A DNA stretch of 64,000 nt from Zoogloea sp. (GTDB lineage: Bacteria > Pseudomonadota > Gammaproteobacteria > Burkholderiales > Rhodocyclaceae), in assembly GCF_028689785.1 (NCBI RefSeq), contig NZ_JAQVCN010000013.1, positions 1 to 64,000 on the forward strand. The letters are read 5' to 3'. The translations under genes and the position numbers were made by a program. Within the stretch, counting starts at the first letter, position 1, and each line of letters begins with the position of its first letter. Shown in pieces: positions 17,372 to 27,984 of this stretch. Below the pieces are notes generated by a model that saw nothing but the letters and a program-made list of their open reading frames with translations, was not told the origin of the DNA and ran no database searches.

Positions 17372-18625
17372 ATGACATCCAGCCAACTCTCCGCTGTTTT
17401 CCTGCTCGCCCTGTTTGCCGGTCTGATGTTCCGTTTCTGGCTCGCCATGCGCCAGATGCTCCATGTCCGCCACCACAGGGGCGCGGTGCCCGCTGCCTTC
17501 GCCGACAGCATTGCTCTCGACGCCCACCAGAAGGCCGCCGACTACACTGTGGCGCGGGTGCGGCTGGGCATGATCGATCTCTTCATATCCACCTGCCTGC
17601 TGTTGATCCTGACCCTCGGAGGTGGCCTGCAGGCCCTTTACGATCTGGCGAGCCAATTCCTTGAAGCCGGCAGCCTGGCCCAGGGCGTCGCCTTCATCGC
17701 CCTGATCGCCAGCGTCTCCTGGCTCGTCGATCTACCCCTGGGCCTCTACCGCAGCTTCCGCCTGGAAGCCCGTTTTGGCTTCAACCGCCTGACCCCGGGC
17801 CTGTTCATCGCCGACACACTGAAGAGCGTGACCCTGGCCGCCCTCATCGGCCTGCCGCTGATCGCTTTCGTGCTGTGGCTGATGGGCTCCATGGGTGAAC
17901 ACTGGTGGCTGTATGTGTGGGCCTTCTGGCTGGGCTTCAACCTGTTGGTGCTGCTGGTCTATCCCACCTTCATCGCCCCCCTGTTCAACAAGTTCAAACC
18001 CCTTGAGGACGGCCCCCTCAAGACCCGCATCGAAGGTCTGATGACCCGCTGTGGCTTCCGCCTGTCCGGCCTGTTCGTAATGGATGGCTCCAAACGTTCA
18101 GCCCACGGCAATGCCTACTTCACTGGCTTTGGCGCGGCCAAACGCATCGTGTTTTTTGACACCCTGCTCGACAAGCTGGCCCCCACCGAGGTCGAGGCCG
18201 TGCTGGCCCACGAGCTGGGTCATTACCATCACCACCACCTCTGGAAACGCCTGGCCGTGATCGGTGCCGGCAGCCTGGTCTTCTTTGCCCTGCTGGGGCA
18301 TCTGGCTGGCCAGTCATGGTTCTTCGAAGGGCTGGGCATGCAGGCCACCGGAACCGCACCCACGCTGGTTCTGTTCGCCCTGGCCCTGCCGGTGTTCACC
18401 TTCCCCCTGACCCCACTGATGAGCATGTGGTCACGTCGGCACGAGTTCCAGGCGGACGCCTATGCCGCGAGCCAGGCACCGGCCGCCGAGCTGGTCAGCG
18501 CTCTGGTCAAACTGTACCGGGACAACGCCTCCACCTTGACCCCCGACCCACTCTACTCCAGCGTCTACGACTCCCACCCCCCGGCGGCGATCCGCATCGC
18601 CCGACTGCAGGCAGCACGCCAGTGA
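17372..18625 (+). CDS. M48 family (Ste24-like) membrane zinc metallopeptidase
   Basis: A 417-residue membrane protease related to yeast Ste24 (CAAX prenyl protease), here probably a quality-control protease of the inner membrane. Several hydrophobic spans occur (residues about 5-25, 65-90, 100-125, 150-175, 180-205, and two after the active site). The zinc motif HELGH is seen in VLAHELGHYHHHH, with a downstream Glu in HEFQADAYA as third ligand region. The frame is open further upstream, but the ATG at 17372 begins the first membrane span. Its last bases overlap rsgA (GTGA). Confidence 0.88.
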   Translation: MTSSQLSAVFLLALFAGLMFRFWLAMRQMLHVRHHRGAVPAAFADSIALDAHQKAADYTVARVRLGMIDLFISTCLLLILTLGGGLQALYDLASQFLEAGSLAQGVAFIALIASVSWLVDLPLGLYRSFRLEARFGFNRLTPGLFIADTLKSVTLAALIGLPLIAFVLWLMGSMGEHWWLYVWAFWLGFNLLVLLVYPTFIAPLFNKFKPLEDGPLKTRIEGLMTRCGFRLSGLFVMDGSKRSAHGNAYFTGFGAAKRIVFFDTLLDKLAPTEVEAVLAHELGHYHHHHLWKRLAVIGAGSLVFFALLGHLAGQSWFFEGLGMQATGTAPTLVLFALALPVFTFPLTPLMSMWSRRHEFQADAYAASQAPAAELVSALVKLYRDNASTLTPDPLYSSVYDSHPPAAIRIARLQAARQ

Positions 18626-19515
18626 AAACCTTCGGCACCCTGATCGCCGCCTTCGGCCGGCAGTACGAGGTCCGCAGTGACACCGGCGAGATCCTGCTGT
18701 GTGTTCCCCGTGGCAAGAAAAGCCTGTTTGCCTGTGGCGACAGGGTCCAGATTGCCACCACTGGCCCCGGCCAAGGGGTCATCGACAAGCTGGTGGAACG
18801 CAGCAGCCTGCTCTACCGCTCCGACGCGTGGCGGCAGAAGCTGATCGCAGCCAATGCCACCCAGGTGGTGATGGTGGTGGCCACCGAACCGAGCTTCAGT
18901 GACGAGTTCATATCCCGGTGCCTTTGCGCGGCAGAGAATCAGAACCTCAAGGTGCTGATCGTGCTGAACAAGACCGACATCGTGGCCGGCCTTGCCGACG
19001 CCCGCAGCCGGCTTGCGGCCTTCTCGGCCCTCGACTACCCGGTGCTCGAGATGTCGGCCCTCGACAACGTGGACAGCTTGCGGGCCCGCCTGATAGGCGA
19101 AACCAGCCTCCTGGTAGGGCAATCGGGGATGGGAAAATCGACGCTGACCAACGCCCTGATCCCTGAGGCGAGAGCCGAGACGCGGGAAATCTCCGAAGTA
19201 CTCGACACAGGCAAGCACACCACGACCTTCGCCCGCCTTTACCCCCTGCCCGAGGGCGGCGGCATCATCGACAGCCCGGGCATGCAGACCTTCGGGCTGG
19301 TACATCTCGACGGGCAGGATCTGGAAGCCAGCTTCCGGGAGTTTCGCCCCTATGCAGGGCAGTGCCGCTTCCGCGACTGTCGGCACGACTCGGAGCCCGG
19401 TTGCGCACTACAGGAAGCTGCCGAGCGGGGGGAGATCGAAATGAAGCGCCTGCGCCAGTTTTTGCAGTTCCGCAGCGAATGCGAGCAGGGCCGGCGCCAG
19501 GCCCAGGGCTGGTGA
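18622..19515 (+). CDS. rsgA: Small ribosomal subunit biogenesis GTPase RsgA
   Basis: A 297-residue circularly permuted GTPase that helps mature the 30S subunit. Seen in order: an N-terminal OB fold (1-70), then the permuted G motifs G4 NKTD (VLNKTDIVAG), G1 GQSGMGKS and G3 DSPGMQ, then the C-terminal zinc knuckle CRFRDCRHDSEPGC. The frame is open upstream, but the start is the GTG at 18622 that overlaps the stop of the M48 gene; it gives the normal length and a proper N-terminus (KTFGTLIAAFGRQY). Translational coupling to the peptidase is likely. Confidence 0.93.
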   Translation: MKTFGTLIAAFGRQYEVRSDTGEILLCVPRGKKSLFACGDRVQIATTGPGQGVIDKLVERSSLLYRSDAWRQKLIAANATQVVMVVATEPSFSDEFISRCLCAAENQNLKVLIVLNKTDIVAGLADARSRLAAFSALDYPVLEMSALDNVDSLRARLIGETSLLVGQSGMGKSTLTNALIPEARAETREISEVLDTGKHTTTFARLYPLPEGGGIIDSPGMQTFGLVHLDGQDLEASFREFRPYAGQCRFRDCRHDSEPGCALQEAAERGEIEMKRLRQFLQFRSECEQGRRQAQGW

Positions 19516-19536
19516 GGCCCCGGCAGGCCGCTTGAC

Positions 19537-20289
19537 TCAGGGCAGTTCGTCGCCCCTGCCCTGCCAATCCGGGTTGGGCAGTTCGTCAAAGGCGTGGCCA
19601 AGGGCCTCGCTCCAGCGATTGCGGATCATTGCAAAGTACTCGTTCTTGGCATCGATACTGATGTGGGACGAGATCTGCAGTTCATTGGTCTTGACGATGG
19701 CCAGGTCCAGGGGCACGCCCACCGACAGGTTGGAACGGATGGTCGAGTCCATGGAGATCAGGGCCAGCTTGGCAGCCTCGTCCAGGCTGGTATGACGCTT
19801 CACCACCCGGTCGATGATCGGCTTGCCGTATTTCGATTCGCCGATCTGGAAATACGGCGTATCAGGCGTCGCTTCGATGAAATTACCCGCGGCGTAAATG
19901 TGGAACAGGCGCGATTGCTCCTTGCCGATCTGCCCCCCGAGAATCAGGGCCGCGGTGAAATCGATACCAAAGTTCTGCAGCGCCTCCGCATCCCGACGGA
20001 ACACCTCCCGCAGCATCTCGCCCACATGGCGGGCTGCCTCGAACATGTTGGGCACCGACCACAGGCTTTCCCGCCCGTCCTGGGTCGCCATGGCTTCCCT
20101 CAGCATCGATACGAGTTGCTGGGTGATGGCCAGATTACCGGAGCTCATCAACACCAGCACCCGCTCTCCCGGGCGCTGGAAGATGCTCATCTTGCGGAAG
20201 GTGTTGATATGGTCAACGCCGGCATTCGTACGGGAGTCCGACAGGAACACCATACCGGCATCAAGCAGCATGCTCACACAGTAGGTCAT
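19537..20289 (-). CDS. Anbu proteasome-like peptidase
   Basis: A 250-residue member of the bacterial proteasome-related Anbu family (Ntn-hydrolase fold). The N-terminus MTYCVSMLLDAG-x-VF-x-SDSRTNAG is characteristic; Thr2 would be the nucleophile after Met removal. GGQIGKEQSRLFHIYAAGNF in the middle is also family-like. Anbu genes usually sit next to a transglutaminase, an alpha-E protein and ATP-grasp ligases; none is present here. The gene lies downstream of merR after a strong terminator and converges with rsgA (21-bp gap). The ribosome site is poor. The physiological substrate of Anbu is unknown. Confidence 0.88.
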   Translation of the reverse strand: MTYCVSMLLDAGMVFLSDSRTNAGVDHINTFRKMSIFQRPGERVLVLMSSGNLAITQQLVSMLREAMATQDGRESLWSVPNMFEAARHVGEMLREVFRRDAEALQNFGIDFTAALILGGQIGKEQSRLFHIYAAGNFIEATPDTPYFQIGESKYGKPIIDRVVKRHTSLDEAAKLALISMDSTIRSNLSVGVPLDLAIVKTNELQISSHISIDAKNEYFAMIRNRWSEALGHAFDELPNPDWQGRGDELP

Positions 20290-20303
20290 GGAAAGGAGCT
20301 CGA

Positions 20304-20338
20304 AGAAAAGGGGCGGCGCCAGACCGGCGTCGCCCCGG
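20304..20338 (-). terminator. Terminator after the thrS-to-merR operon
   Basis: GGGGCGGCGCC at 20310-20320 pairs with GGCGTCGCCCC at 20326-20336 (one G-U) around a five-base loop; read on the minus strand it ends in CTTTTCTT. A second perfect hairpin, TACAGCCCG/CGGGCTGTA, lies at 20351-20369 just after merR. Confidence 0.75.
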
Positions 20339-20372
20339 ATTGGGGAAGGTACAGCCCGCCGGGCTGTACTGT

Positions 20373-20750
20373 TCAGCTTTGCAGTTCGTTGAGCAGAGAC
20401 TTGATCTCGGCCCGGATGGATGCGAGTTGCTCGCGTAGGCCAACCGACTCCTCCGCGTCCTCCCGCTTGCGGGACGCCATTTCGTCGAGACGATTGCGCG
20501 CACCGGAGATGGTGAAACCGTCCTGATACAGCAACTCACGGATGCGCCGGATCAGCAGCACTTCATGGTGCTGGTAATAACGCCGGTTTCCACCCCGCTT
20601 GACCGGCCGCAGCTGGGTGAATTCCTGCTCCCAGTAGCGCAACACGTGGGGTTTGACCCCGCAAAGCTCACTCACTTCACCGATGGTGAAATAGCGCTTG
20701 AGGGGGATCGGCGGCAGATCGGCTGCCGCCGGAAGGTCACTTTGCGACAT
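20373..20750 (-). CDS. MerR family transcriptional regulator
   Basis: A 125-residue regulator. Residues about 20-88 are the winged helix-turn-helix of MerR proteins ([25 protein letters not shown], then [19 protein letters not shown]). The C-terminal dimerisation helix is long ([19 protein letters not shown]), and no cysteine metal-binding site follows, so the signal is not a metal of the MerR type. This gene is habitually found after ihfA in betaproteobacteria. It overlaps ihfA by 14 bases and shares its transcript. Confidence 0.9.
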   Translation of the reverse strand: MSQSDLPAAADLPPIPLKRYFTIGEVSELCGVKPHVLRYWEQEFTQLRPVKRGGNRRYYQHHEVLLIRRIRELLYQDGFTISGARNRLDEMASRKREDAEESVGLREQLASIRAEIKSLLNELQS

Positions 20751-21042
20751 CGCTCAGTTGCTCCACATTGGCCTTGAGCTTCTGGCTGGCGTGGAAAGTC
20801 ACCACACGCCGGGCAGTAATTGGAATTTCCTCGCCGGTCTTGGGGTTGCGACCGGGACGCTGGGGCTTCTCACGCAGCTGGAAATTGCCGAAGCCAGACA
20901 GCTTGACGCAGTCGCCCCGTTCAAGAGCCATGCGGATTTCCTCAAAGAAACACTCCACCATGTCCTTGGCTTCACGCTTGTTGAGACCGACCTGCTCAAA
21001 GAGCATGTCGGCGAGCTCCGCCTTCGTCAAAGTCATGCTCAT
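20737..21042 (-). CDS. ihfA: Integration host factor subunit alpha
   Basis: A 101-residue DNA-bending protein that works as a heterodimer with IhfB (encoded at 32844-33128). It has the HU/IHF fold: helices at the N-terminus ([22 protein letters not shown]), then [12 protein letters not shown] and the beta-arm with [22 protein letters not shown]. The Pro that intercalates into DNA lies in the RNPKTGE arm. The start may be the first Met or the one two codons later. It is four bases from pheT. IHF often assists phage integrases such as the one in this window. Confidence 0.95.
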   Translation of the reverse strand: MSMTLTKAELADMLFEQVGLNKREAKDMVECFFEEIRMALERGDCVKLSGFGNFQLREKPQRPGRNPKTGEEIPITARRVVTFHASQKLKANVEQLSDVAK

Positions 21043-21046
21043 GTAA

Positions 21047-23425
21047 TCAGGCCCTCAACTTCGCGCCAAGACTTTCCTCGGCGTGCCGGGTAAGGGCAGT
21101 CATCACGGCATCCACTTCAGCATCCTCCAGAGTTTTCTGAGTTTCTTGCATAACTACGCGGAAAGCAAGGCTTTTCCGGTTTTGCTCGATACCCTTGCCC
21201 TGGTACTGGTCGAACAGCTCGATACGTTGAACAATGGCCGGAGCAACACTCTGCAGGCCCTTCAGGAGCTGTGCTGCCGCCACTTCCTGATCCACCACGA
21301 GGGCAAGATCACGGGTAACGGCAGGGAAACGGGAGACCTCCCGGTAAGCCGGCGTTACACTTTCCAGCAGGATGTCGAGCTCAATTTCGAAGACCACCGG
21401 TGCTGTACCCAGCTCATAACGCTGCACCCACACCGGATGCAACTCGCCGATGAAACCGACAACCTTGCCATCAAGCACGACCCGGGCCGAACGGCCCGGA
21501 TGCAGGGCGGGGTGAACCGCCCGCTCGAACTCCGCAACCCGCGGGAAGAGCAGCGCCTCAAGATCAGCCTTCAGATCGAAGAAATCCACGTTACGGCCAG
21601 TCTCACCCCACTGCTCGGGGCGGGCCAGACCGCCGGCCAGCACGGCCAGGCGGATCGGCTGGTGAAAACCCTCCACGGGCTGCCCCGAAGGGCTGCGGGT
21701 GAAACAGCGCCCGATCTCAAAGACACGCACCCGGCTGGTCTGACGCTTGCGGTTAGTGACCAGATTGGCGACGAGACCGCCTATCAGGGTCGAGCGCATC
21801 ACGCTCATCTGGCTGGCAATCGGATTAGCCAGACGCACCGGATCGGTGTTGCCGGCAAAGTCCCTTTCCCAGGCTTCTTCGACAAAGGCGAAGTTGATCA
21901 CCTCCTGGAACTCACGACCGGCAACCAGGCGCCGCACGAACATCGCGTCACGTCGGGCTTCCGGACGGGGCAGCATGCTGATCGGCCCCCGGGGCGCCAG
22001 CACCGGGATGTTGTCGTAGCCGTGGAGACGCGCGATCTCTTCGATGAGGTCTTCCTCGATCTCCAGGTCGAAACGGTAAGACGGAGGCGTCACGACGAAG
22101 TCCTCACCCTCCCTGACCACGTCGAGATTGAGACGCACGAACATCTCGGCGACGGCATCCGCGCTCAGGGCAATCCCCAGCACACGACGCACGCGGGCCG
22201 CACGCAAGCGGATGGGGGCACGGGCCGGCAACTTACTCTGCGCCACGGATTCCATCACCGGGCCCGGCTGACCACCGCAGATGTCGAGGATCAGACGGGT
22301 GGCACGCTCGATGGCCTTACCAGCCAGGGCGAAGTCCACCCCCCGCTCGAAGCGGTAGGAGGCATCAGAGGAGAATCCATGGGCACGGGCACGACCAGCA
22401 ATCGCATCGGGCGCGAAGAAGGCGCTCTCCAGGAAGAGGTCCGTCGTATCCAGGGTAATCCCGCTGTCCTCGCCGCCCATCACGCCTGCGAGGGCCAGGG
22501 CACGAGATTCATCAGCAATCAGCAGGGTGTCGGCAGCGGGAGTCACGGTCTGACCGTTGAGGAGCACAACCTGCTCGCCCTCCACCGGAAAGCGGACATG
22601 AATGGCGCCGCTCAACTTCGCTTCATCAAAGGCGTGAAGGGGCTGGCCAAGCTCCAGCATGACGTAGTTGGTGACATCCACCAGGGCGCTGATGGCCCGG
22701 ATGCCGCTGCGCGCCAGGCGCTGTTTCATCCATTCCGGCGTGGGTGCCTTGGCGTTCACACCCCGGATGATCCGGCCACAATAACGTGGGCAGGCTTCCG
22801 GCGCGTCGAGCACGATGGCCCGCGTCGCATCGTGGGTCGCCGCCACAGGATCACAGGCCGGAAAGCTCAGTGGACTACCGGTAAGCGCCGCCACTTCCCG
22901 GGCGATCCCGGTCAGGCTCAGACAATCGGCGCGATTGGGCGTGAGCTTGATAGTGAACAGGGTGTCATTGAGCGCCAGGTATTCACGCAGGTCAGTGCCC
23001 ACAGGGGCATCCTCCGGCAGCACCAGCAAACCGCTGCTTTCCTCGGAAATACCCAACTCCTTGGCCGAGCACAACATACCGAAGGATTCAATGCCACGCA
23101 GCTTGGCCGCCTTGATGCCGAACCCGGCCAGGTCGGCACCGACAAGTGCGCAGGGAATCCGGATACCTGCAGCCGCGTTGGGGGCGCCGCAGACGATCTG
23201 CAGCAACTCACCCTGCCCGGCATCCACTTTGCAGACGCGCAACTTGTCGGCATTGGGGTGCTTCTCGGCCTCGACGATCTGCGCGACGACTACCTTGGAG
23301 AACACGGCGGCCACGCCGTCCTGCTCCTCCACTTCCAGCCCCGCCATGGTGAGCAAATGGCCCAGCGCGTCCGAATCGAGATCCGGGCTGACGAAACTGC
23401 GCAACCAGAGTTCTGAAAATTGCAT
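21047..23425 (-). CDS. pheT: Phenylalanyl-tRNA synthetase beta subunit
   Basis: A 792-residue subunit of the alpha2-beta2 enzyme that charges tRNA-Phe. Domains in order: B1 (1-40), EMAP-like tRNA-binding domain (39-150; [18 protein letters not shown]), B3/B4 editing domain (210-375), B5 (about 400-475), a degenerate catalytic-like domain, and a C-terminal ferredoxin-fold anticodon-binding domain (about 700-792; [19 protein letters not shown]). Full length for the family. It sits three bases after pheS and four before ihfA. Confidence 0.97.
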   Translation of the reverse strand: MQFSELWLRSFVSPDLDSDALGHLLTMAGLEVEEQDGVAAVFSKVVVAQIVEAEKHPNADKLRVCKVDAGQGELLQIVCGAPNAAAGIRIPCALVGADLAGFGIKAAKLRGIESFGMLCSAKELGISEESSGLLVLPEDAPVGTDLREYLALNDTLFTIKLTPNRADCLSLTGIAREVAALTGSPLSFPACDPVAATHDATRAIVLDAPEACPRYCGRIIRGVNAKAPTPEWMKQRLARSGIRAISALVDVTNYVMLELGQPLHAFDEAKLSGAIHVRFPVEGEQVVLLNGQTVTPAADTLLIADESRALALAGVMGGEDSGITLDTTDLFLESAFFAPDAIAGRARAHGFSSDASYRFERGVDFALAGKAIERATRLILDICGGQPGPVMESVAQSKLPARAPIRLRAARVRRVLGIALSADAVAEMFVRLNLDVVREGEDFVVTPPSYRFDLEIEEDLIEEIARLHGYDNIPVLAPRGPISMLPRPEARRDAMFVRRLVAGREFQEVINFAFVEEAWERDFAGNTDPVRLANPIASQMSVMRSTLIGGLVANLVTNRKRQTSRVRVFEIGRCFTRSPSGQPVEGFHQPIRLAVLAGGLARPEQWGETGRNVDFFDLKADLEALLFPRVAEFERAVHPALHPGRSARVVLDGKVVGFIGELHPVWVQRYELGTAPVVFEIELDILLESVTPAYREVSRFPAVTRDLALVVDQEVAAAQLLKGLQSVAPAIVQRIELFDQYQGKGIEQNRKSLAFRVVMQETQKTLEDAEVDAVMTALTRHAEESLGAKLRA

Positions 23426-23428
23426 GGC

Positions 23429-24469
<1,041 letters not shown>

Positions 24470-24487
24470 TTATCCCGGGTTCAGGAC

Positions 24488-24516
24488 AAAAAAAAGGAGG
24501 CCAGGCCTCCTTTTTT
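24488..24516 (-). terminator. Bidirectional hairpin terminator between rplT and pheS
   Basis: GGAGGCC and GGCCTCC are separated by one A and flanked by eight A on one side and six T on the other, so it can stop transcription on both strands. In the gene direction it lies 15 bases after rplT, leaving no room for a leader peptide; it is a partial terminator rather than a classical pheS attenuator. Confidence 0.75.
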
Positions 24517-24530
24517 CGTGCTGCGTTGGA

Positions 24531-24890
24531 TTACGCAGCGAGCTGGGCCTTGGCTTGTTCGGCGAGCGCCGCAAAAGCGGGCTTGTCGAAAACGGCCAAA
24601 TCGGCCAGCACCTTGCGGTCCACTTCGATGGAAGCCTTCTTCAGGCCGTTCATGAAGCGGCTGTAGGTCAGACCGACCTCACGCGCAGCGGCGTTGATAC
24701 GGGCGATCCACAGGGCACGGAACTGACGCTTGCGTTGACGACGGTCGCGGTAGGCATACTGCCCCGCCTTCATCACCGCCTGCTTGGCGATCCGGTATAC
24801 GTTCTTGCGACGGCCGCGGTAACCCTTGGCCTGGTCGAGGACTTTCTTGTGACGTGCACGTGCGGTTACACCGCGCTTAACTCTGGGCAT
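24531..24890 (-). CDS. rplT: 50S ribosomal protein L20
   Basis: A 119-residue ribosomal protein, needed for early 50S assembly. The basic N-terminal tail ([29 protein letters not shown]) and the globular part ([21 protein letters not shown]) are typical. In several bacteria L20 represses its own operon by binding the leader of rpmI; a candidate site lies in the infC-rpmI gap. It follows rpmI by 14 bases. Confidence 0.98.
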   Translation of the reverse strand: MPRVKRGVTARARHKKVLDQAKGYRGRRKNVYRIAKQAVMKAGQYAYRDRRQRKRQFRALWIARINAAAREVGLTYSRFMNGLKKASIEVDRKVLADLAVFDKPAFAALAEQAKAQLAA

Positions 24891-24904
24891 TGCGTTCTCC
24901 TAAA

Positions 24905-25102
24905 TCAGGCGTAGGGCATCATGGCGCGGATGGACTTTTCGTCCGCAGCATGCACGGCAGTCATGCCGCGAAGCTGGCGCTTGCTCTTGGTCGTCTTCTT
25001 GGTCAGGATGTGGCGCTTGAACGCCTGCGAACGCTTGATGCTACCGCTAGCGCGGACCTTGAACCGTTTGGCGGCCCCGCTCTTGGTCTTCATCTTGGGC
25101 AT
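24905..25102 (-). CDS. rpmI: 50S ribosomal protein L35
   Basis: A 65-residue basic protein, [20 protein letters not shown] at the N-terminus, then [15 protein letters not shown], all standard. It lies between infC and rplT. The 135-bp gap upstream, after infC, is unusually long for this operon and holds hairpins that may be the control site for L20. Confidence 0.97.
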   Translation of the reverse strand: MPKMKTKSGAAKRFKVRASGSIKRSQAFKRHILTKKTTKSKRQLRGMTAVHAADEKSIRAMMPYA

Positions 25103-25237
25103 GAAGTACTCCAGCTTATGACATGGCCCCGGGTGGCTTCCGACTTCCGGAAACGCTTCAACAACCCGTCACCACTTGTTTCCGGCGCGCTATGCTGCGC
25201 ACCGTGCTTCGGCCCCTAATGAGGGGCCGAAATTTCC
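25103..25237 (-). promoter_or_regulatory. infC-rpmI spacer with hairpins, candidate L20 control site
   Basis: TCGGCCCC and GGGGCCGA (25209-25230) form an 8-bp stem with a six-base loop just after infC, with no T-run. Further on, short complementary segments around TTCCGGAAAC and GTTTCCGG are present. In E. coli and other bacteria L20 binds mRNA upstream of rpmI to shut off rpmI-rplT; the position here is equivalent. The structure was not computed. Confidence 0.4.
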
Positions 25238-25759
25238 TCAATGCTTCTTCTTCGGCGCGATGACCATGATCATCTGACGCCCTTCCATCTTCGGCATCTG
25301 CTCGACCTGGCCAATTTCTTCCAGATCGGCCTTCACACGCTCCAACTGGCGCATACCGAACTCCTGGTGAGCCATTTCGCGGCCCCGAAAACGGAGGGTC
25401 ACCTTCGCCTTGTCACCTTCGTTCAGAAACTTGATCAGGTTGCGCAGCTTGATCTGGTAGTCGTTCTCGTCCGTACCCGGACGCAGCTTGACTTCCTTGA
25501 CCTGAATCTGCTTCTGCTTCTGCTTGGCTTCGTGGGCCCGCTTGGCTTCTTCGTACTTGTACTTGCCGAAGTCCATCAGGCGGCACACGGGAGGCTTGGC
25601 CATGGGTGCGATCTCAACGAGATCCACGCCAGCTTCTTCCGCCGCTTCCAACGCAGCACGCAGAGAGACGATGCCGATCTGCTCACCGTCCTCACCCGTC
25701 AAGCGCACTTCCGGCACACTGATTTCGCCGTTTATGCGCAGCTTCTTATCCTGAGCGAT
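25238..25759 (-). CDS. infC: Translation initiation factor IF-3, AUC start codon
   Basis: A 173-residue factor that keeps ribosomal subunits apart and proofreads start codon choice. The N-domain begins [13 protein letters not shown], then [12 protein letters not shown]; the linker is Lys-rich ([17 protein letters not shown]); the C-domain ends [11 protein letters not shown]. The conserved N-terminus begins at an ATC codon (25757-25759), preceded by GGAG nine bases upstream; no ATG or GTG fits, since the first GTG would remove 15 conserved residues. Rare AUN starts on infC allow IF-3 to repress its own synthesis. The gene follows thrS by 28 bases. Confidence 0.93.
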   Translation of the reverse strand: MAQDKKLRINGEISVPEVRLTGEDGEQIGIVSLRAALEAAEEAGVDLVEIAPMAKPPVCRLMDFGKYKYEEAKRAHEAKQKQKQIQVKEVKLRPGTDENDYQIKLRNLIKFLNEGDKAKVTLRFRGREMAHQEFGMRQLERVKADLEEIGQVEQMPKMEGRQMIMVIAPKKKH

Positions 25760-25787
25760 GGTTCAATTCTCCATGAAAACAAAAATA

Positions 25788-27704
25788 TCAGGCCGTGCCG
25801 GCAAACGAAGTCACTTCGTCTTGCCAACGCTCGACAATCTTATCGAGGGACATTTGACCGAGATCTTGATTACCCCGGGCGCGGACGGCCACTACATTTG
25901 CTGCCTTTTCCTTGTCGCCGACAACCAGCAGATAAGGCAGCTTTCGAACGCTATGTTCGCGTATTTTATAAGTAATCTTCTCGTTGCGCAAATCGGCCTC
26001 CACCCGGAAGCCGCGCGAACGCAAGCTTCTGACGACATCCGTGACGTAATCCGCCTGCGATTCAGAGATATTCAGCACAACCGCCTGCACTGGCGCAAGC
26101 CACAAGGGCAATGCGCCCGCATGGTTTTCGATCAGAATGCCGATAAAACGCTCCAGGGATCCGAGAATTGCCCGGTGCAGCATCACAGGCGTGTGGCGGC
26201 CGTTGTCCTCACCAACATACTCAGCCCCCAGACGCGCGGGCATGGAGAAATCCACCTGGACCGTCCCACACTGCCAGGAGCGACCGATGGCATCCTTGAT
26301 ATGGAATTCGATCTTCGGGCCGTAGAAGGCACCTTCGCCAGGCAACTCCTCCCACTCCAGCCCGCTAGCCCGCAGCGCAGCGCGCAGCGCGCCCTCCGCC
26401 TTGTCCCACACCTCATCCGACCCCACCCGACTGCCCGGACGCAGGGCCAACTTGACCGCCACATCCTTGAAACCGAAGTCCGCATACACCTTGCGCACCA
26501 AGGCATTGAAAGCAGTCACCTCGGCCTCGATCTGATCTTCCGTACAGAAGACATGGCCATCGTCCTGAGTAAAGCCGCGCACTCGCATGATGCCGTGCAG
26601 CGCCCCTGAGGGCTCATTACGGTGACAGGCGCCAAACTCGCCATAGCGCAGGGGCAACTCGCGATAGGAGCGCAGATCGGAATTGAAGATCTGGATATGA
26701 CCCGGGCAGTTCATTGGCTTCACCGCATAGTCACGACTTTCCGACTCTGTGGTGAACATGTTGGCCTTGTAGTGCTCCCAGTGCCCGGATTTCTCCCATA
26801 GGGAACGATCCAGAATCTGGGGGCAGCGCACTTCCTGATAGCCGTTGTCACGATAGACGGCACGCATGTACTGCTCTACGGCCTGCCAGACAGTCCACCC
26901 ATTAGGATGCCAGAACACCAGTCCGGGCGCCTCTTCCTGGAGATGAAAGAGGTCAAGCTGCTTGCCCAGACGGCGATGGTCGCGCTTTTCTGCCTCCTCC
27001 AGCATGTGGAGATAGGCCTCCTGCTCTTCCTTTTTGGCCCACGCCGTACCGTAGATGCGCTGCAGCATTTCGTTCTTCGAGTCGCCGCGCCAGTAGGCCC
27101 CGGCAACCTTCATCAACTTGAAGACCTTAAGCTTGCCGGTGGACGGAACGTGAGGACCACGACACAGATCGGTGAACTCACCCTCCTTGTAGAGGGACAC
27201 ATCCTCGCCCTGAGGAATGGAGGCAATGATCTCGGCCTTGTAATGCTCACCAATGGACTTGAAATAAGCAACCGCCTCGTCCCGCGGCAGCACGCTGCGC
27301 TCAACGGGAATATCGCGCTTGACCAGCTCAGCCATGCGGACTTGGATTTTCTCCAGATCCTCCGGCGTAAACGGACGCTTGTAGGCGAAGTCGTAGTAGA
27401 AGCCGTTTTCAATCACCGGCCCGATGGTGACCTGGGCATCAGGGAACAACTCCTTGACGGCATAGGCCAGCAGGTGCGCCGTGGAGTGGCGGATGACCTC
27501 AAGACCATCCGGATCCTTGTCGGTCACGATGGCCAGCGCCACATCATGCTCAATGAGATACGAGGTATCGACCAGCCTGCCATCAACCTTACCGGCCAGC
27601 GCCGCCTTTGCCAGACCAGCACCAATGGACGCGGCGACCTGGGCGATCGTCACGGATTGCTCGAAACTGCGCACAGAACCGTCGGGCAGGGTGATATTGG
27701 GCAT
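25788..27704 (-). CDS. thrS: Threonyl-tRNA synthetase
   Basis: A 638-residue class II synthetase. Domains: TGS (1-62; [25 protein letters not shown]), editing domain (63-225) with the HSTAHLLA motif that clears mischarged Ser, catalytic core with motif 2 ([26 protein letters not shown]) and zinc-binding Cys in KPMNCPGH, and a C-terminal anticodon-binding domain (540-638). It heads the thrS-infC-rpmI-rplT-pheS-pheT-ihfA-merR operon. A hairpin terminator sits 28 bases before the start, between it and tRNA-Val. Confidence 0.98.
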   Translation of the reverse strand: MPNITLPDGSVRSFEQSVTIAQVAASIGAGLAKAALAGKVDGRLVDTSYLIEHDVALAIVTDKDPDGLEVIRHSTAHLLAYAVKELFPDAQVTIGPVIENGFYYDFAYKRPFTPEDLEKIQVRMAELVKRDIPVERSVLPRDEAVAYFKSIGEHYKAEIIASIPQGEDVSLYKEGEFTDLCRGPHVPSTGKLKVFKLMKVAGAYWRGDSKNEMLQRIYGTAWAKKEEQEAYLHMLEEAEKRDHRRLGKQLDLFHLQEEAPGLVFWHPNGWTVWQAVEQYMRAVYRDNGYQEVRCPQILDRSLWEKSGHWEHYKANMFTTESESRDYAVKPMNCPGHIQIFNSDLRSYRELPLRYGEFGACHRNEPSGALHGIMRVRGFTQDDGHVFCTEDQIEAEVTAFNALVRKVYADFGFKDVAVKLALRPGSRVGSDEVWDKAEGALRAALRASGLEWEELPGEGAFYGPKIEFHIKDAIGRSWQCGTVQVDFSMPARLGAEYVGEDNGRHTPVMLHRAILGSLERFIGILIENHAGALPLWLAPVQAVVLNISESQADYVTDVVRSLRSRGFRVEADLRNEKITYKIREHSVRKLPYLLVVGDKEKAANVVAVRARGNQDLGQMSLDKIVERWQDEVTSFAGTA

Positions 27705-27731
27705 GATGACTCGCTCGGGAAAATTTTGGGC

Positions 27732-27762
27732 AAAAAAAAAGTGCGGACGAGCCGCACTTTTC
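27732..27762 (-). terminator. Terminator between tRNA-Val and thrS
   Basis: AAAAGTGCGG and CCGCACTTTT pair (10 bp) around a five-base loop, followed on the minus strand by a long T-run. It most likely ends the tRNA-Val transcript; partial readthrough into thrS is possible because both are on the same strand. Confidence 0.8.
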
Positions 27763-27850
27763 TTTTTCTGGAAAACGCCTTACAGCAGACTCGTCAAAGC
27801 TTGTCTTGGCTGCTGCAAGTTCGAGACATTCGTTTTCCTTCTTAGGTGTT

Positions 27851-27927
27851 TGGTAGGCGCGATTGGACTCGAACCAACGACCCCCACCATGTCAAGGTGG
27901 TGCTCTAACCAGCTGAGCTACGCGCCT
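27851..27927 (-). tRNA. tRNA-Val (anticodon GAC)
   Basis: A 77-nt cloverleaf with CCA encoded. The acceptor stem AGGCGCG pairs with CGCGCCT; the D arm is GCTC/GAGC; the anticodon arm CCACC/GGTGG holds loop TTGACAT (anticodon GAC); the T arm is GTTGG-TTCGAGT-CCAAT. It is transcribed toward thrS. Confidence 0.97.
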
Positions 27928-27984
27928 AAGAAGCCCGCATTATAGACGAACCCTTAAAACTGTCAACGATTACTTGAATTTATT

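Noticed and set aside
20290..20372. tRNA gene after merR
   Set aside because: A tRNA-Pro often follows merR in betaproteobacteria, but this gap holds only two hairpins.
21083..23416. 777-codon open frame on the plus strand opposite pheT
   Set aside because: It is a mirror frame of a GC-rich gene; no ribosome site, no family motif, and pheT is certain.
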